Below are positions 38,182-46,564 of a DNA stretch of 64,000 bases, piece by piece. The position numbers and the translations under genes are program-made. The stretch's first letter is position 1. Each line of letters starts with the position of its first letter. The DNA is from Planctomycetota bacterium (lineage in GTDB: Bacteria; Planctomycetota; Phycisphaerae; UBA1845; UTPLA1), in the NCBI GenBank assembly GCA_016712275.1, contig JADJRI010000001.1:248001-312000 (forward strand), read 5' to 3'. The notes under the pieces were generated by a model. It made no database searches and was not told where the DNA came from. It worked only from the letters and a program-made list of their open reading frames with translations.

Positions 38182-38856
38182 CTACGGCCCCGGATTCACG
38201 TCGATCGAGACGGCGAGGCGGCATACCGCCGTTCCGTCGTCAAACCCGGCAATTCCATCGGCGCGGCGAATTTTGTCACCGTGATCGTGAGGCTCCCCCT
38301 GCCCGAAGCCCGCATCCGCCAGTGCGGACGACTTGATTTCGACCTCTCCATCATCGACCGTCGGCCCAACCTTCAGAAGCAAATCATCGCCGAGCAGCGA
38401 TTGGGTGAGCACCACCTCTACATCCAGTTCCGCATCGGGTTCTGTCCATTCGATCGAGAAACCCGACAAAGAAGTCAATTCATTTTCGAGAGGCGTGCTG
38501 ATTTCAAACGGCGGCGGCTCCGCGATTTCCGTGGTGTCGGTGCCGCGACGCGGATCGGTCACGGCAATCGAATACGTGTCGGCTGCATCCACAAGGGCGC
38601 CATAGTTGCCGCGCGCACCCTCCAGCTCGTCACCGTTTACTTTGACACTTTGATCCTCTTCGAGCACGACCCCCGAAAAACCGCGCGTGATTTCCGCTTC
38701 GACGTTCGCTTGGTTGGAGCCGGCTTTTCGCTCGATCAAGATGGTTGCGTCTGCATCGCGCAGGGGCGTACCGGTCACCGGATTGACATTGATGTTGCAA
38801 ACCTGCCCCGACGCGAAGACAAGGAGAAGCGTGGACATTGATATTTTTTTGAGCAT
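38182..38856 (-). CDS. Secreted protein of unknown function, possible compensating frame errors
   Basis: A protein of about 224 residues with a signal-like start (MLKKISMSTLLLVFASGQVC), which may be a lipoprotein leader ending at Cys20. The rest is beta-rich and acidic (ADATILIERKAGSNQANVE, FSIEWTEPDAELDVEVVL). Near the end the frame reads EPHDHGDKIRRADGIA, unlike the rest. A shift of one base reads SLTITVTKFAAPMELPG there, and a second opposite shift returns to FDDGTAVCRLAVSIDVN. Two compensating homopolymer errors, in C5 near 38297 and in an A-run near 38240, would explain this. No family recognised. It precedes nothing recognisable on its strand. Confidence 0.55.
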   Translation of the reverse strand: MLKKISMSTLLLVFASGQVCNINVNPVTGTPLRDADATILIERKAGSNQANVEAEITRGFSGVVLEEDQSVKVNGDELEGARGNYGALVDAADTYSIAVTDPRRGTDTTEIAEPPPFEISTPLENELTSLSGFSIEWTEPDAELDVEVVLTQSLLGDDLLLKVGPTVDDGEVEIKSSALADAGFGQGEPHDHGDKIRRADGIAGFDDGTAVCRLAVSIDVNPGP

Positions 38857-38940
38857 GGGAGAGGTCTCCGCGCGAGGCGATTTCGAACAAAATGCAATAC
38901 CTGCGCCACAGAAAAAAGGCGCACTTGAAACGCCGCTGAG

Positions 38941-39822
38941 TCAGGGCGCGACGGTGATCGTGAATTCCTCTGAATCGCTGCTGGCCCGGTTATCATCGTC
39001 GGTCACAGTGACGGTGAAAGTGAACAGATCATCTTCGTTGGGAATCCCGGAAATGACACCCGTGTCCAGATCAAGCGAAAGACCCAACGGAAGAACCCCG
39101 TCGGTAATTGCAAAGGTGTATGGCGGTTCGCCATCGACCACTTCGATTTCGATTGAGTAACCCACATTCACGCGACCGGGCGGCAGTGCCGCATCCGTCG
39201 TGATGGAAACCGCCCGCGGCTTGACCAGTAGCACGGCCGTGTCGCTGGCTGTTTGTGCGGGAGTGCCGCTGTCGGAAACGGTCACTTCGACCGTGCGTCC
39301 GTCTTCGGGCTCAACAGGCGTTCCGGATATTTCGCCTGTATCGGCATTCCCCACCAGACCGGCCGGCAAGCCAACGAATTCGAACGAATAGGGCGGTACG
39401 CCGCCTGTGGGTTGCACGGTTTCGGAGTAAGCCTCATCTTGTCGGGCGATGGCAAGGGTGAAGTCGACGGATAGCTTGGGGTTGATTGTAACGCTGTAAG
39501 TCTGTTCGCCGGAGCCGGCAAACAATCGCGAAACGCCGATGCTGAATTGATAATCGCCCGCAACGGATGCCCGGCCGGTTATGCGCCCGGTGTCACCCGC
39601 AAGCGACCAACCCGGCGGCATATTGCCGGAAGCTATGCGCCAGATGCCATCGGTCGAACCATCGGCTGACAGAGCCTGACTGTAGTTTGAGTCCACCGCA
39701 CTATTGGGCAATGTGGCTGGCGTAATTGTAAGTGTGTTGTTTTCACAGGTCGCACCGGCACTGGCTGCAGCCGCAAGACCCAGCATGAGGGTGAAGCCAG
39801 AAAACCCGCGTCGTCGGGACAT
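38941..39822 (-). CDS. Secreted protein with Ig-like (He_PIG/cadherin-like) repeats
   Basis: A 293-residue secreted protein. After a signal peptide (GFTLMLGLAAAASAGA) come three repeats of the putative-Ig He_PIG type: LPNSAVDSNYSQALSADG with GRITGRASVAGDY; AYSETVQPTGGVPPYSFEFVGLPAGL with TGEISGTPVEPEDG; and VGYSIEIEVVDGEPPYTFAITDGVLPLGLSLDLDTGVISGIPNE. These domains build extracellular adhesion or structural proteins. The start at 39822 (MSRRRGFSGF) is chosen over an earlier in-frame codon because it leads the signal peptide. Divergent from the zinc-ribbon gene. Confidence 0.8.
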   Translation of the reverse strand: MSRRRGFSGFTLMLGLAAAASAGATCENNTLTITPATLPNSAVDSNYSQALSADGSTDGIWRIASGNMPPGWSLAGDTGRITGRASVAGDYQFSIGVSRLFAGSGEQTYSVTINPKLSVDFTLAIARQDEAYSETVQPTGGVPPYSFEFVGLPAGLVGNADTGEISGTPVEPEDGRTVEVTVSDSGTPAQTASDTAVLLVKPRAVSITTDAALPPGRVNVGYSIEIEVVDGEPPYTFAITDGVLPLGLSLDLDTGVISGIPNEDDLFTFTVTVTDDDNRASSDSEEFTITVAP

Positions 39823-40300
39823 TTTGGTTCTCCGGGAGTGGGGCGAGGATGGATCGAAGGGCATTTTTCGCCTGAATCGCCTGAGGAATGAACTACGATC
39901 CGTAATCGTATATAGGCCCCCACCAAGGGGTTGTCAACGATTTACCATTTGATCGGCTACTTTGAGAAATTTCATTTGAACATTCGGCGGACATGACGCA
40001 TACTTTAGCGGTTTGAAGAACCAAGCGATCGTATCCCGAATTCGGCCCCGCGAGGCCGACGGCGCATTAATTTAGTAGTGCCTCATTTTGCGGAGGATAA
40101 CAGTCGGGCGGCCCATCGTAGAAGCCGTCCAAAGTCCGCGGGTTCTCCCCACACCAGGCGCCGACGCAGCAGTCCAGGCCGATATTCCTCCTTCCGGGCA
40201 TTCGACCTTCTCTCGTCACTCCCTTCGGTTGGGCCTTTCCCGCTTTACCCAGTCGGGCGATTGCGCATAACGCGATTCGCCCAAGCGAGAGGAGTCTCAG
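39823..40300. other. Intergenic region, no gene seen
   Basis: This 478-bp divergent gap holds promoters for the Ig-like and zinc-ribbon genes. TCGGCC (40042-40047) pairs with GGCCGA (40054-40059). A GC-rich stretch from 40100 to 40270 shows no protein-like frame. The ribosome site GAGAGGAG lies just before the ATG at 40301. The long leader could carry a regulatory RNA, but I see no known motif. Confidence 0.4.
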
Positions 40301-40705
40301 ATGTCGTTTGAAGACAAAAGTATCGTGTGCTCGGATTGCGGGGCGGAGTTCATCCATTCAGCGGAGGATCAAGGCCGCTACGCGGAGCGCGGTTTCACCA
40401 ATGAGCCCAAGCGATGTCGCGAATGCCGCGACAAGCGCAAAGCCCAGGGCGGCAGCGGTGGTGGCGGAGGCGGCGGCGGCCGGGGTGGTCGTGGCGGCTT
40501 CGGCGGCGGCGGAGGCGGAGGGGGCGGTTACGGTGGCGGCGGCGGTGGTCGCGGCGGTCGTGGCGGCTTCGGCGGCGGCGGACCCAAGGAAATGTTCGAT
40601 GCCGTTTGCGCGGAATGCGGCGCTCAAACCACGGTGCCGTTCAAGCCGGCGCAGGGGCGACCGGTCTATTGCCGCGATTGCTTCCGATCGCACCGCGGAG
40701 AGTGA
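40301..40705 (+). CDS. Glycine-rich protein with two CxxC zinc-ribbon ends (CxxC-x17-CxxC family)
   Basis: A 134-residue protein with two zinc-ribbon-like halves joined by a very Gly/Arg-rich linker. The first half is CSDCGAEF ... CRECRDKR and the second CAECGAQTTVPFKP ... CRDCFRSH; spacing fits the small CxxC-x17-CxxC family found in diverse bacteria. The linker of about 50 residues is made of GGGGGRGG and GGYGG blocks, as in RNA-binding RGG proteins, so nucleic acid binding is a reasonable guess. A strong terminator follows. Frame intact. No known function. Confidence 0.85.
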   Translation: MSFEDKSIVCSDCGAEFIHSAEDQGRYAERGFTNEPKRCRECRDKRKAQGGSGGGGGGGGRGGRGGFGGGGGGGGGYGGGGGGRGGRGGFGGGGPKEMFDAVCAECGAQTTVPFKPAQGRPVYCRDCFRSHRGE

Positions 40706-40774
40706 CGCAAGACTGACACTGTGTATTGACGCCGGCCTTGCGTCGGTGAATTGCACGAATCAAGATTGACTGTG

Positions 40775-40808
40775 GAGCCCGGGCGCGAAAGTTCCCGGGC
40801 TCTGTTTT
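40775..40808 (+). terminator. Intrinsic terminator after the zinc-ribbon gene
   Basis: GAGCCCGGG (40775-40783) pairs perfectly with CCCGGGCTC (40794-40802) around a 10-base loop and is followed by TGTTTTTG. It lies 70 bases after the plus-strand stop and just beyond the end of lysA on the other strand. Confidence 0.9.
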
Positions 40809-40818
40809 TGTCAAATTA

Positions 40819-42104
40819 TCATACTGAATTGCCTTCCGCGGCGACCAGATCGTCGTAGGTTTCTCGGCGGCGAATCACGCGGAACGAATCACCTTCGACC
40901 AGCACTTCAGGCGGGCCCGCTCGCGTGTTGTAATGGCTCGACATCACAAACCCATAGGCGCCCGCCGTGAAGATTGCGAGCAGATCGCCGCGCTTCATGG
41001 GCGGCAGCATCCGATCCTTGGCCAGAAAATCACCGCTCTCGCAGACCGGCCCCACCACATCCATCAATTGCAATCCCGGCAGCGTGGCCGCCTCGGCCCG
41101 TGTCGCGGGAATGAAGTTTGCGCCCGGTGCGACCGGCCACGCAAAGTGAAACGCTTCATACAGCGACGGCCGAATTAGGTCATTCATGCCTGCATCGACA
41201 ATCAGAAAATCGCGATCGCCGGATTTCTTCAGATACAACGTCTTCGTCACCAGTATGCCCGCATTGGCCGCGATTGAGCGACCCGGTTCGAGAATGCTTC
41301 GCAGCCCCTTCCCGACGAGCAAGGGCACGATCGCTTCGGCATACACCGATGCCGGCGCGCTTCGGAATCGCGATAGTGCGCGCCAAAGCCCCCGCCGATG
41401 TCCAGCGTATCGATGGCGAATCCGTCTTCTCGAAGCTGCTCAATCAGCGCCATCGCCTTGCGGATCGACTGCACGTAGGGCTCGACCGTATTCACCGGTG
41501 AGCCGATGTGCAGATGAATGCCGCAAAGACGAACCGACTCCTGGCGGCCATATGTTTCGAAAACGCGACGCGCACGTTCCAGATCGACGCCGAATTTCGA
41601 TTCTTTCTTGCCCGTGGACGTGTAGCGGTGGGTCTTCGGATCGACATCCGGATTCACCCGAAGCGCGGCATTCACCATCGCGCCGCGGCCCCGTGCAATG
41701 GCGATGAGGTTTTCCAACTCGGCCTCGGACTCGACATTGAACCATCCGATTTTTGTGTCGATGCCCTGGTGAATTTCCTCGTCGGTTTTGCCGACCCCCG
41801 CGAAGACAATCTTCGAGGGATCGCCGCCCGCCTCCATCGCTCGCCGCAGCTCTCCGCCGGAGACGACATCGAACCCGGAGCCAAGCTCCCTCAACAGCCG
41901 GCAGACATGCAGATTCGCGCAGCTCTTGATCGAATAGCAAATGATCGGATCGAGCGGGGCGAATGCCGTTGCAACGGCACGATAGTGATGCGTCAACGTT
42001 GCGGCAGAATAGACATAAACGGGCGAGCCGACATCCTGAACGATACGCGGAATCGCCACATGCTCGCAATGAAGGATGCCGACTTGATGATTGAAATGAT
42101 CCAT
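40819..42104 (-). CDS. lysA: Diaminopimelate decarboxylase, frame broken
   Basis: The last enzyme of lysine synthesis, a fold-type III PLP enzyme of about 427 residues. The barrel has the PLP lysine in CYSIKSCANLHV, GSGFDVVSGGELRRA, HLHIGSPV and LDIGGGFG. The second half has EPGRSIAANAGILV, DAGMNDLIRPSLYEA and GPVCESGDFLAKDR. The break near 41363 lies in a GCGCGC run: removing GC (or adding one base) gives HYRDSEAPASVYAEAIVP. The first in-frame start MDHFNHQVG is used. It lies 12 bases from the ParE stop in the same direction, but no functional link is implied. Confidence 0.9.
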
Positions 42105-42116
42105 GGAACTTAATCG

Positions 42117-42416
42117 CTACTCGCTTTCGAGAATCAGGTCATCGAGGTCAAGAAAACCGCTTCGAACGCGAAGAATGTCCACATTGTTGTCGCGCAATCG
42201 ATAGAATATAAGATAATCCCCGACCGTGAACACTCGAAATTCATCTTCGCGCCGCGATCGGCCGCGCCCCATGCGGGGATAATCGCCCAACTTCATAAAT
42301 GCAGCTTCAAACCGCTTCATCATCCGATCGGCGGCGGCGGGGTCGTCTTGACTGATGTGGTGCCATATCTCAACAAGATCATCCGCCGCCGAATCTGAGA
42401 TCCGATAGTTTGTCAT
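42117..42416 (-). CDS. RelE/ParE-family toxin
   Basis: A 99-residue ParE-like toxin: YRISDSAADDLVEIWHHISQDDPAAADRMMKRFEAAFMKLGDYPRMGR, then EFRVFTVGDYLIFYRLRDNNVDILRVRSG, the typical helix pair and beta sheet. ParE toxins inhibit gyrase; RelE relatives cleave mRNA at ribosomes. Its start overlaps the antitoxin stop by four bases. Frame intact. Neutralised by the upstream RHH antitoxin. Confidence 0.88.
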   Translation of the reverse strand: MTNYRISDSAADDLVEIWHHISQDDPAAADRMMKRFEAAFMKLGDYPRMGRGRSRREDEFRVFTVGDYLIFYRLRDNNVDILRVRSGFLDLDDLILESE

Positions 42417-42715
42417 CGTCGGGCGGTCCGGTTCCTGCTTTGGGCCGCGAGCCGTTCCCGACCTTGCTCCTTAACCTCTTCGAAGAAGCGCTTCATATTC
42501 TTTTTGGTGACAACCGTGTAGTCGCCACGATCGATCTGGACGATTCCCTTCTTGATTTCCTTCCTTAGTTCCCGTAGTCGAATTTCGCGAACGCGCTCTT
42601 GATCTTCGAGCAGGCGGAGGCCGTCTCGCACGACCTCGCTGGCCGACGCGTAACGCCCGCTCTCGATTTGCTTCTTGACGAATTGATTAAGTTTGGTGGT
42701 CAGTGAGACATTCAT
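42413..42715 (-). CDS. ParD-like ribbon-helix-helix antitoxin
   Basis: A 100-residue antitoxin. The N-terminal RHH domain reads MNVSLTTKLNQFVKKQIESGRYASASEVVRDGLRLLEDQE, a close match to ParD/CopG proteins, followed by a basic, flexible C-terminal part that would wrap the toxin. The ribosome site GGGGGGAGG precedes the ATG. Promoter autoregulation is expected. The C-terminal half (MKRFFEEVKEQGRERLAAQ) is longer than in the shortest ParD proteins. Confidence 0.88.
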   Translation of the reverse strand: MNVSLTTKLNQFVKKQIESGRYASASEVVRDGLRLLEDQERVREIRLRELRKEIKKGIVQIDRGDYTVVTKKNMKRFFEEVKEQGRERLAAQSRNRTARR

Positions 42716-42804
42716 GCATTATTACCTCCCCCCGCATAATAGCAGATATTTGAAGCAATAACAAAAGATAGCAATAACTGTTACCGGCTGGTGTCGCGAC
42801 TGGT

Positions 42805-43419
42805 TCATTCCGCCGACTGCGTCGTCGGCTTCGGCTGCAACTTGATCTCGTCGCGTTTCTTCGAAAGTTCCTCAATCATTTTTTCATCCGCCGCCTTGAT
42901 GATCTGCCCCTGCATCACCCCGCCATAGGTCGTCCCGAACCAGGTTCCCGCGTAAAATCCATCGGTAATCATCACCCGCGCCGAATACGTGCCCAGCATC
43001 GGCAGCGGCGTCTTGTCCAGCGTGATAATCGGCACATCCTCGGCCCACACGACGCGCACGTTGAACGGCAGCTCGACGTCCCGATCCGCAAACTGCACCC
43101 GCGCCGTGCTTACCCAGTTGTCGTCGAGCCCCTTCGACACGCCCTTGATCACATACCGGTCGCTTTGCGGCGGAGACATCGGCGCCTTGCCCTTGAGACC
43201 TTCGGCGTTGGTCATTTGCCAGGAGCCGAGAAAGACGACTTCGCTGAGTGATTCTTTGAACTTATCCTCGCGGAGCTTCTGTGCGTCCTTGTTTCTCCCG
43301 TTTGCGCTTTTTTCCTGCTGCACGGCAACCTTTTGCGGCTCGTCGGCCCCGCTGCCGCCGTGAATTGCCAGCGAGGCGAGAAGACAAGACACCATGACAA
43401 TTCCGATGCGCCGGTTCAT
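42805..43419 (-). CDS. Secreted protein of unknown function
   Basis: A 204-residue protein with a signal peptide (MNRRIGIVMVSCLLASLAIHGGSGA) and a lysine-rich linker. The remaining domain shows FLGSWQMTNAEGLKG, SDRYVIKGVSKGLDDNWVSTARVQF, VPIITLDKTPLPMLGTYSARVMITDGFYAGTWFGTTYGGVMQGQI: a beta-sandwich-like pattern, similar to uncharacterised planctomycete proteins. ATG 43419 follows GGAGG at seven bases. No catalytic motif is seen. Frame intact. It is probably periplasmic. Confidence 0.7.
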   Translation of the reverse strand: MNRRIGIVMVSCLLASLAIHGGSGADEPQKVAVQQEKSANGRNKDAQKLREDKFKESLSEVVFLGSWQMTNAEGLKGKAPMSPPQSDRYVIKGVSKGLDDNWVSTARVQFADRDVELPFNVRVVWAEDVPIITLDKTPLPMLGTYSARVMITDGFYAGTWFGTTYGGVMQGQIIKAADEKMIEELSKKRDEIKLQPKPTTQSAE

Positions 43420-43682
43420 TGAAATGCCTCCATTCCTGATATTTGGGGCCAATTCATGGTCGTTTCGACCCCGTCCATTCTCGACAATTCACCGGCGAAT
43501 CACAAGCTGCCCGCCGGCGATCGCAACTTGCATTCACCCCGGGAATCGCGACAATTCGCATGACTTCGTCGCAGGCGAATCGCTCGCGCAATCCGTTCAA
43601 AAAGGAACTCGCCGGTTCCAATAGACAACCAGACCGTCATGGCCGTGCCCAATGGCACATGTCCCCTTAGGAGCAAACGAAC

Positions 43683-45830
43683 ATGTCTCGATACTCTTTC
43701 CACCGAATGCCGTATTTAGTCGCCGCATTTGCAGCGTTGTTTGTTCTCGGCTGCTCGACATCCGGAAAGGCCCGCGTGGCCCAAAATGTCGAATACCCAC
43801 AAACGCGGCAAGACCCGCAGACCAGTACGATCCACGGCGTCGAGATCGCCGATCCTTATCGCTGGCTCGAAGACGACAACTCCGCTGAAACCAAGGACTG
43901 GGTCAAGGCTCAGAACAAAGTCACATTTGCCTACCTCGAATCCATCCCCGAGCGCGAGAAGATTCGCACCCGTTTGGAAAAGCTCTGGAACTTCGAACGG
44001 TTTGGAACGCCCACGAAGCGCGGCAACCGATACTTCTTCTCCAAGAACGACGGCTTCCAGCCCCAAAGCGTCATGTATGTCATGGACGGTCTCGACGGCA
44101 CACCGAGGGTGCTTCTCGATCCGAACACCCTGTCCACTGACGGAACCGTGTCACTCTCCAATTTCGACATCGACTATGACGGCAACAAAGTTGTCTATGG
44201 CGTTTCCGACGGCGGATCCGATTGGCGCACCTTTTACGTGCGCGACGTGGCCACCGGAAAAGATCTGCCCGACAAAATTCAATGGGCCAAATTCTCGAAC
44301 GCGTCATGGTCACGGAGCGGCAAGGGCTTTTTCTACAGCCGCTACGACGAACCCAAACCCGGCGAATTGCTCTCCGGAACAAATTACTACAACAAGCTTT
44401 TTTACCACGACCTCGGCAAGCCGCAATCCGAAGACACCCTCATTTACGAGCGCAAGGACCAGAAAGACTGGGGATTCTCGGCCGCCGTCAGCGACGACGG
44501 GAGCTACCTCATCATTCATGTTTCACAGGGAACCGATCCGAAAAACCGCCTGTTTTACAAAGTGCTTTCCGGTGAAAATCCGCCGGTGATTGAACTGCTG
44601 AACGACTTCGATGCCGAGTACGAGTACATCGACAACCACGGCCCGGTCCTCTGGGTCAAAACCGACTTCAATGCCCCCAAGGGCCGCGTCATCGCCATCG
44701 ATTTGCGGAATCCGGCCCGCGACAATTGGCGCGAAGTCATTTCCGAGCAGCCGGACGCGCTGCAGAACATCACGCACGTCAACAGCACCTTTGTCGCCAG
44801 CTATCTCAAGGACGCCCACAGTTCCGTCAAACTCTTCAATTACGACGGACGCATGACCAAGGAAATCGACCTGCCGGGCATTGGCGCGGCCGGCGGTTTC
44901 GGCGGGCGAAAGACCGACAATGAAACTTTCTACTCTTATGCCAGCTTCAACTCGCCGTGGACTGTCTATCGATACGATTTTGCCTCCGGCAAGAGCAACG
45001 TTTTCCGGAAGCCGAATGTCGACTTCGATCCCTCGGATTATGAAACCAAGCAGGTCTTTTACAGCAGCAAGGACGGCACGCAGGTTCCCATGTTCATTAG
45101 CCACAAGAAGGGGCTCAAGCTGACTGGCGACAATCCCACCTTTCTGTACGGCTATGGTGGTTTCAATATTCCGCTTCCGCCGATGTTCAGCGTTTCCAAT
45201 TTGGTATGGATGGAAATGGGCGGCGTCTATGCACAGGCCAACCTGCGTGGCGGCGGAGAGTATGGCCGCGAATGGCATGATGCCGGGCGGCTGATGAACA
45301 AGCAAAACGTATTCGATGACTTCATTTCCGCAGGCGAATGGCTCATCCAGAACAAGTACACTTCAAAGCGAAAACTCGCGGTCGGGGGAGCGAGCAACGG
45401 CGGGCTGCTCATCGGCGCCTGCATGGTTCAACGGCCTGATCTCTTTGGCGCCTGCCTGCCGAGCGTAGGCGTTCTCGACATGCTGCGATTCCATCTTTTC
45501 ACGATCGGCCATGCCTGGACAAGCGACTATGGCAAGATCGAAGACGAGAAGATGTTCAAGTATCTGCTGGCCTACTCGCCCTACCACAATGTCAAAGCGG
45601 GAACTTGCTATCCGCCGACCATGGTGACAACCGGCGACCACGATGACCGCGTTGTTCCTGCCCATAGTTTCAAATTCGCCGCAGCATTGCAGGAAGCACA
45701 GTCCTGCAAGAATCCGATTCTCATCCGAATCGAAACCCGTGCGGGCCACGGCGCCGGCAAGCCGACGAAGATTCAAATCGAGGAAGCGGCGGATAAGTGG
45801 GCGTTTGTGCTCAACGCGATCGGCGAGTAA
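43683..45830 (+). CDS. Prolyl oligopeptidase family serine peptidase (S9A), lipoprotein
   Basis: A 715-residue S9A peptidase that cleaves short peptides after proline. The leader ends in a lipobox (ALFVLGCSTSG), so it is likely a lipoprotein. An N-terminal propeller domain (PYRWLEDDNSAETKDWVKAQN onward) gates the C-terminal alpha/beta-hydrolase domain. The catalytic triad is visible: Ser in VGGASNGGLL, Asp in TGDHDDRVVPAHS, His in RAGHGAGKP. A ribosome site (TTAGGAG) precedes the ATG. Frame intact. A strong terminator follows about 100 bases after the stop. Confidence 0.93.
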   Translation: MSRYSFHRMPYLVAAFAALFVLGCSTSGKARVAQNVEYPQTRQDPQTSTIHGVEIADPYRWLEDDNSAETKDWVKAQNKVTFAYLESIPEREKIRTRLEKLWNFERFGTPTKRGNRYFFSKNDGFQPQSVMYVMDGLDGTPRVLLDPNTLSTDGTVSLSNFDIDYDGNKVVYGVSDGGSDWRTFYVRDVATGKDLPDKIQWAKFSNASWSRSGKGFFYSRYDEPKPGELLSGTNYYNKLFYHDLGKPQSEDTLIYERKDQKDWGFSAAVSDDGSYLIIHVSQGTDPKNRLFYKVLSGENPPVIELLNDFDAEYEYIDNHGPVLWVKTDFNAPKGRVIAIDLRNPARDNWREVISEQPDALQNITHVNSTFVASYLKDAHSSVKLFNYDGRMTKEIDLPGIGAAGGFGGRKTDNETFYSYASFNSPWTVYRYDFASGKSNVFRKPNVDFDPSDYETKQVFYSSKDGTQVPMFISHKKGLKLTGDNPTFLYGYGGFNIPLPPMFSVSNLVWMEMGGVYAQANLRGGGEYGREWHDAGRLMNKQNVFDDFISAGEWLIQNKYTSKRKLAVGGASNGGLLIGACMVQRPDLFGACLPSVGVLDMLRFHLFTIGHAWTSDYGKIEDEKMFKYLLAYSPYHNVKAGTCYPPTMVTTGDHDDRVVPAHSFKFAAALQEAQSCKNPILIRIETRAGHGAGKPTKIQIEEAADKWAFVLNAIGE

Positions 45831-45929
45831 ATCACACTGTCGCGTCGCGCTGACCGCGGGGCAGAGTGTTGCGTCCGGCCCCTCGCGCCTAATGGCGATT
45901 AATACGAAATTGGTGTAGCGATCTAAGCA

Positions 45930-45979
45930 AACGGGTGTGGCACCGGCTAATAGCCGGTGCCACACCCGTTGCATTTTTT
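45930..45979 (+). terminator. Strong intrinsic terminator after the S9A peptidase gene
   Basis: A perfect 20-bp inverted repeat: AACGGGTGTGGCACCGGCTA (45930-45949) and its complement at 45951-45970, followed by GCATTTTTTG. It lies between convergent genes and could act both ways, though the T-run favours the plus strand. It is longer than most terminators, so a mobile palindrome is possible. Confidence 0.85.
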
Positions 45980-46029
45980 GCCGATCCCAGACAACGCTGG
46001 TCTCCCGACTCACCAGCTCACTTCACCTT

Positions 46030-46407
46030 CTACTTCAACTTCAGCCTGTACACGCCGGGAATGGTCGCGCGAAGCCACTGATCGAGCGTTGCATGGGTCA
46101 TGGCCTTCATTTCACCCGAATCCAGAAACACGCCATTGCATTTGCCGCAATGCTCAAAATAAAAACCCGCCGATCCTTCGACCTGCAGAACAATCATGCG
46201 AATTTGACATCGCGGACAGTCGATGGCATCCGGGGCGACATCCGGCGCATTTCTTTCGCCATCCAACTGCGCCCCAGCGCCGGTTTCGCGAAGCTTTTCG
46301 GCCTCCAGAGCATCGAGCCAAATCCCGCCGCACGCCCCGCACCGGTCCACCACCACCCCACCCAGCTGCAGATTCACCATCGCCGACGAACACTTCGCAC
46401 AGTTCAC
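46030..46407 (-). CDS. TFIIB-type zinc-ribbon protein
   Basis: A 125-residue protein with two zinc-ribbon units: CAKCSSAM ... RCGACGGIWLDALEAEKL and CPRCQIRM ... HCGKCNGVFLDSGEM. Each ends in the GxxLDxxE form typical of the bacterial zf-TFIIB family. The start is GTG at 46407 behind AAGGATGC; the longer in-frame start upstream adds a basic segment with no support. No function is known for the family. The stop is about 50 bases from the terminator that follows the convergent peptidase gene. Confidence 0.8.
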   Translation of the reverse strand: MNCAKCSSAMVNLQLGGVVVDRCGACGGIWLDALEAEKLRETGAGAQLDGERNAPDVAPDAIDCPRCQIRMIVLQVEGSAGFYFEHCGKCNGVFLDSGEMKAMTHATLDQWLRATIPGVYRLKLK

Positions 46408-46564
46408 AGCGCATCCTTTCAACAAGAAAAACAGGGGCCGGCGGGTCGCTCGCTTACCGACCCGAGTCACATCGCGGCGGCCTCTCGCGCGGCCCCGCCA
46501 AATGGTACAACACGAACTGTGCCCCGGCCATTATAGGATCATTCAAAGTTTCCACGTCGTGTTT

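Noticed and set aside
40067..40357. Minus-strand frame over the leader of the zinc-ribbon gene
   Set aside because: It overlaps the start of a clear gene in antisense and reads as low-similarity sequence.
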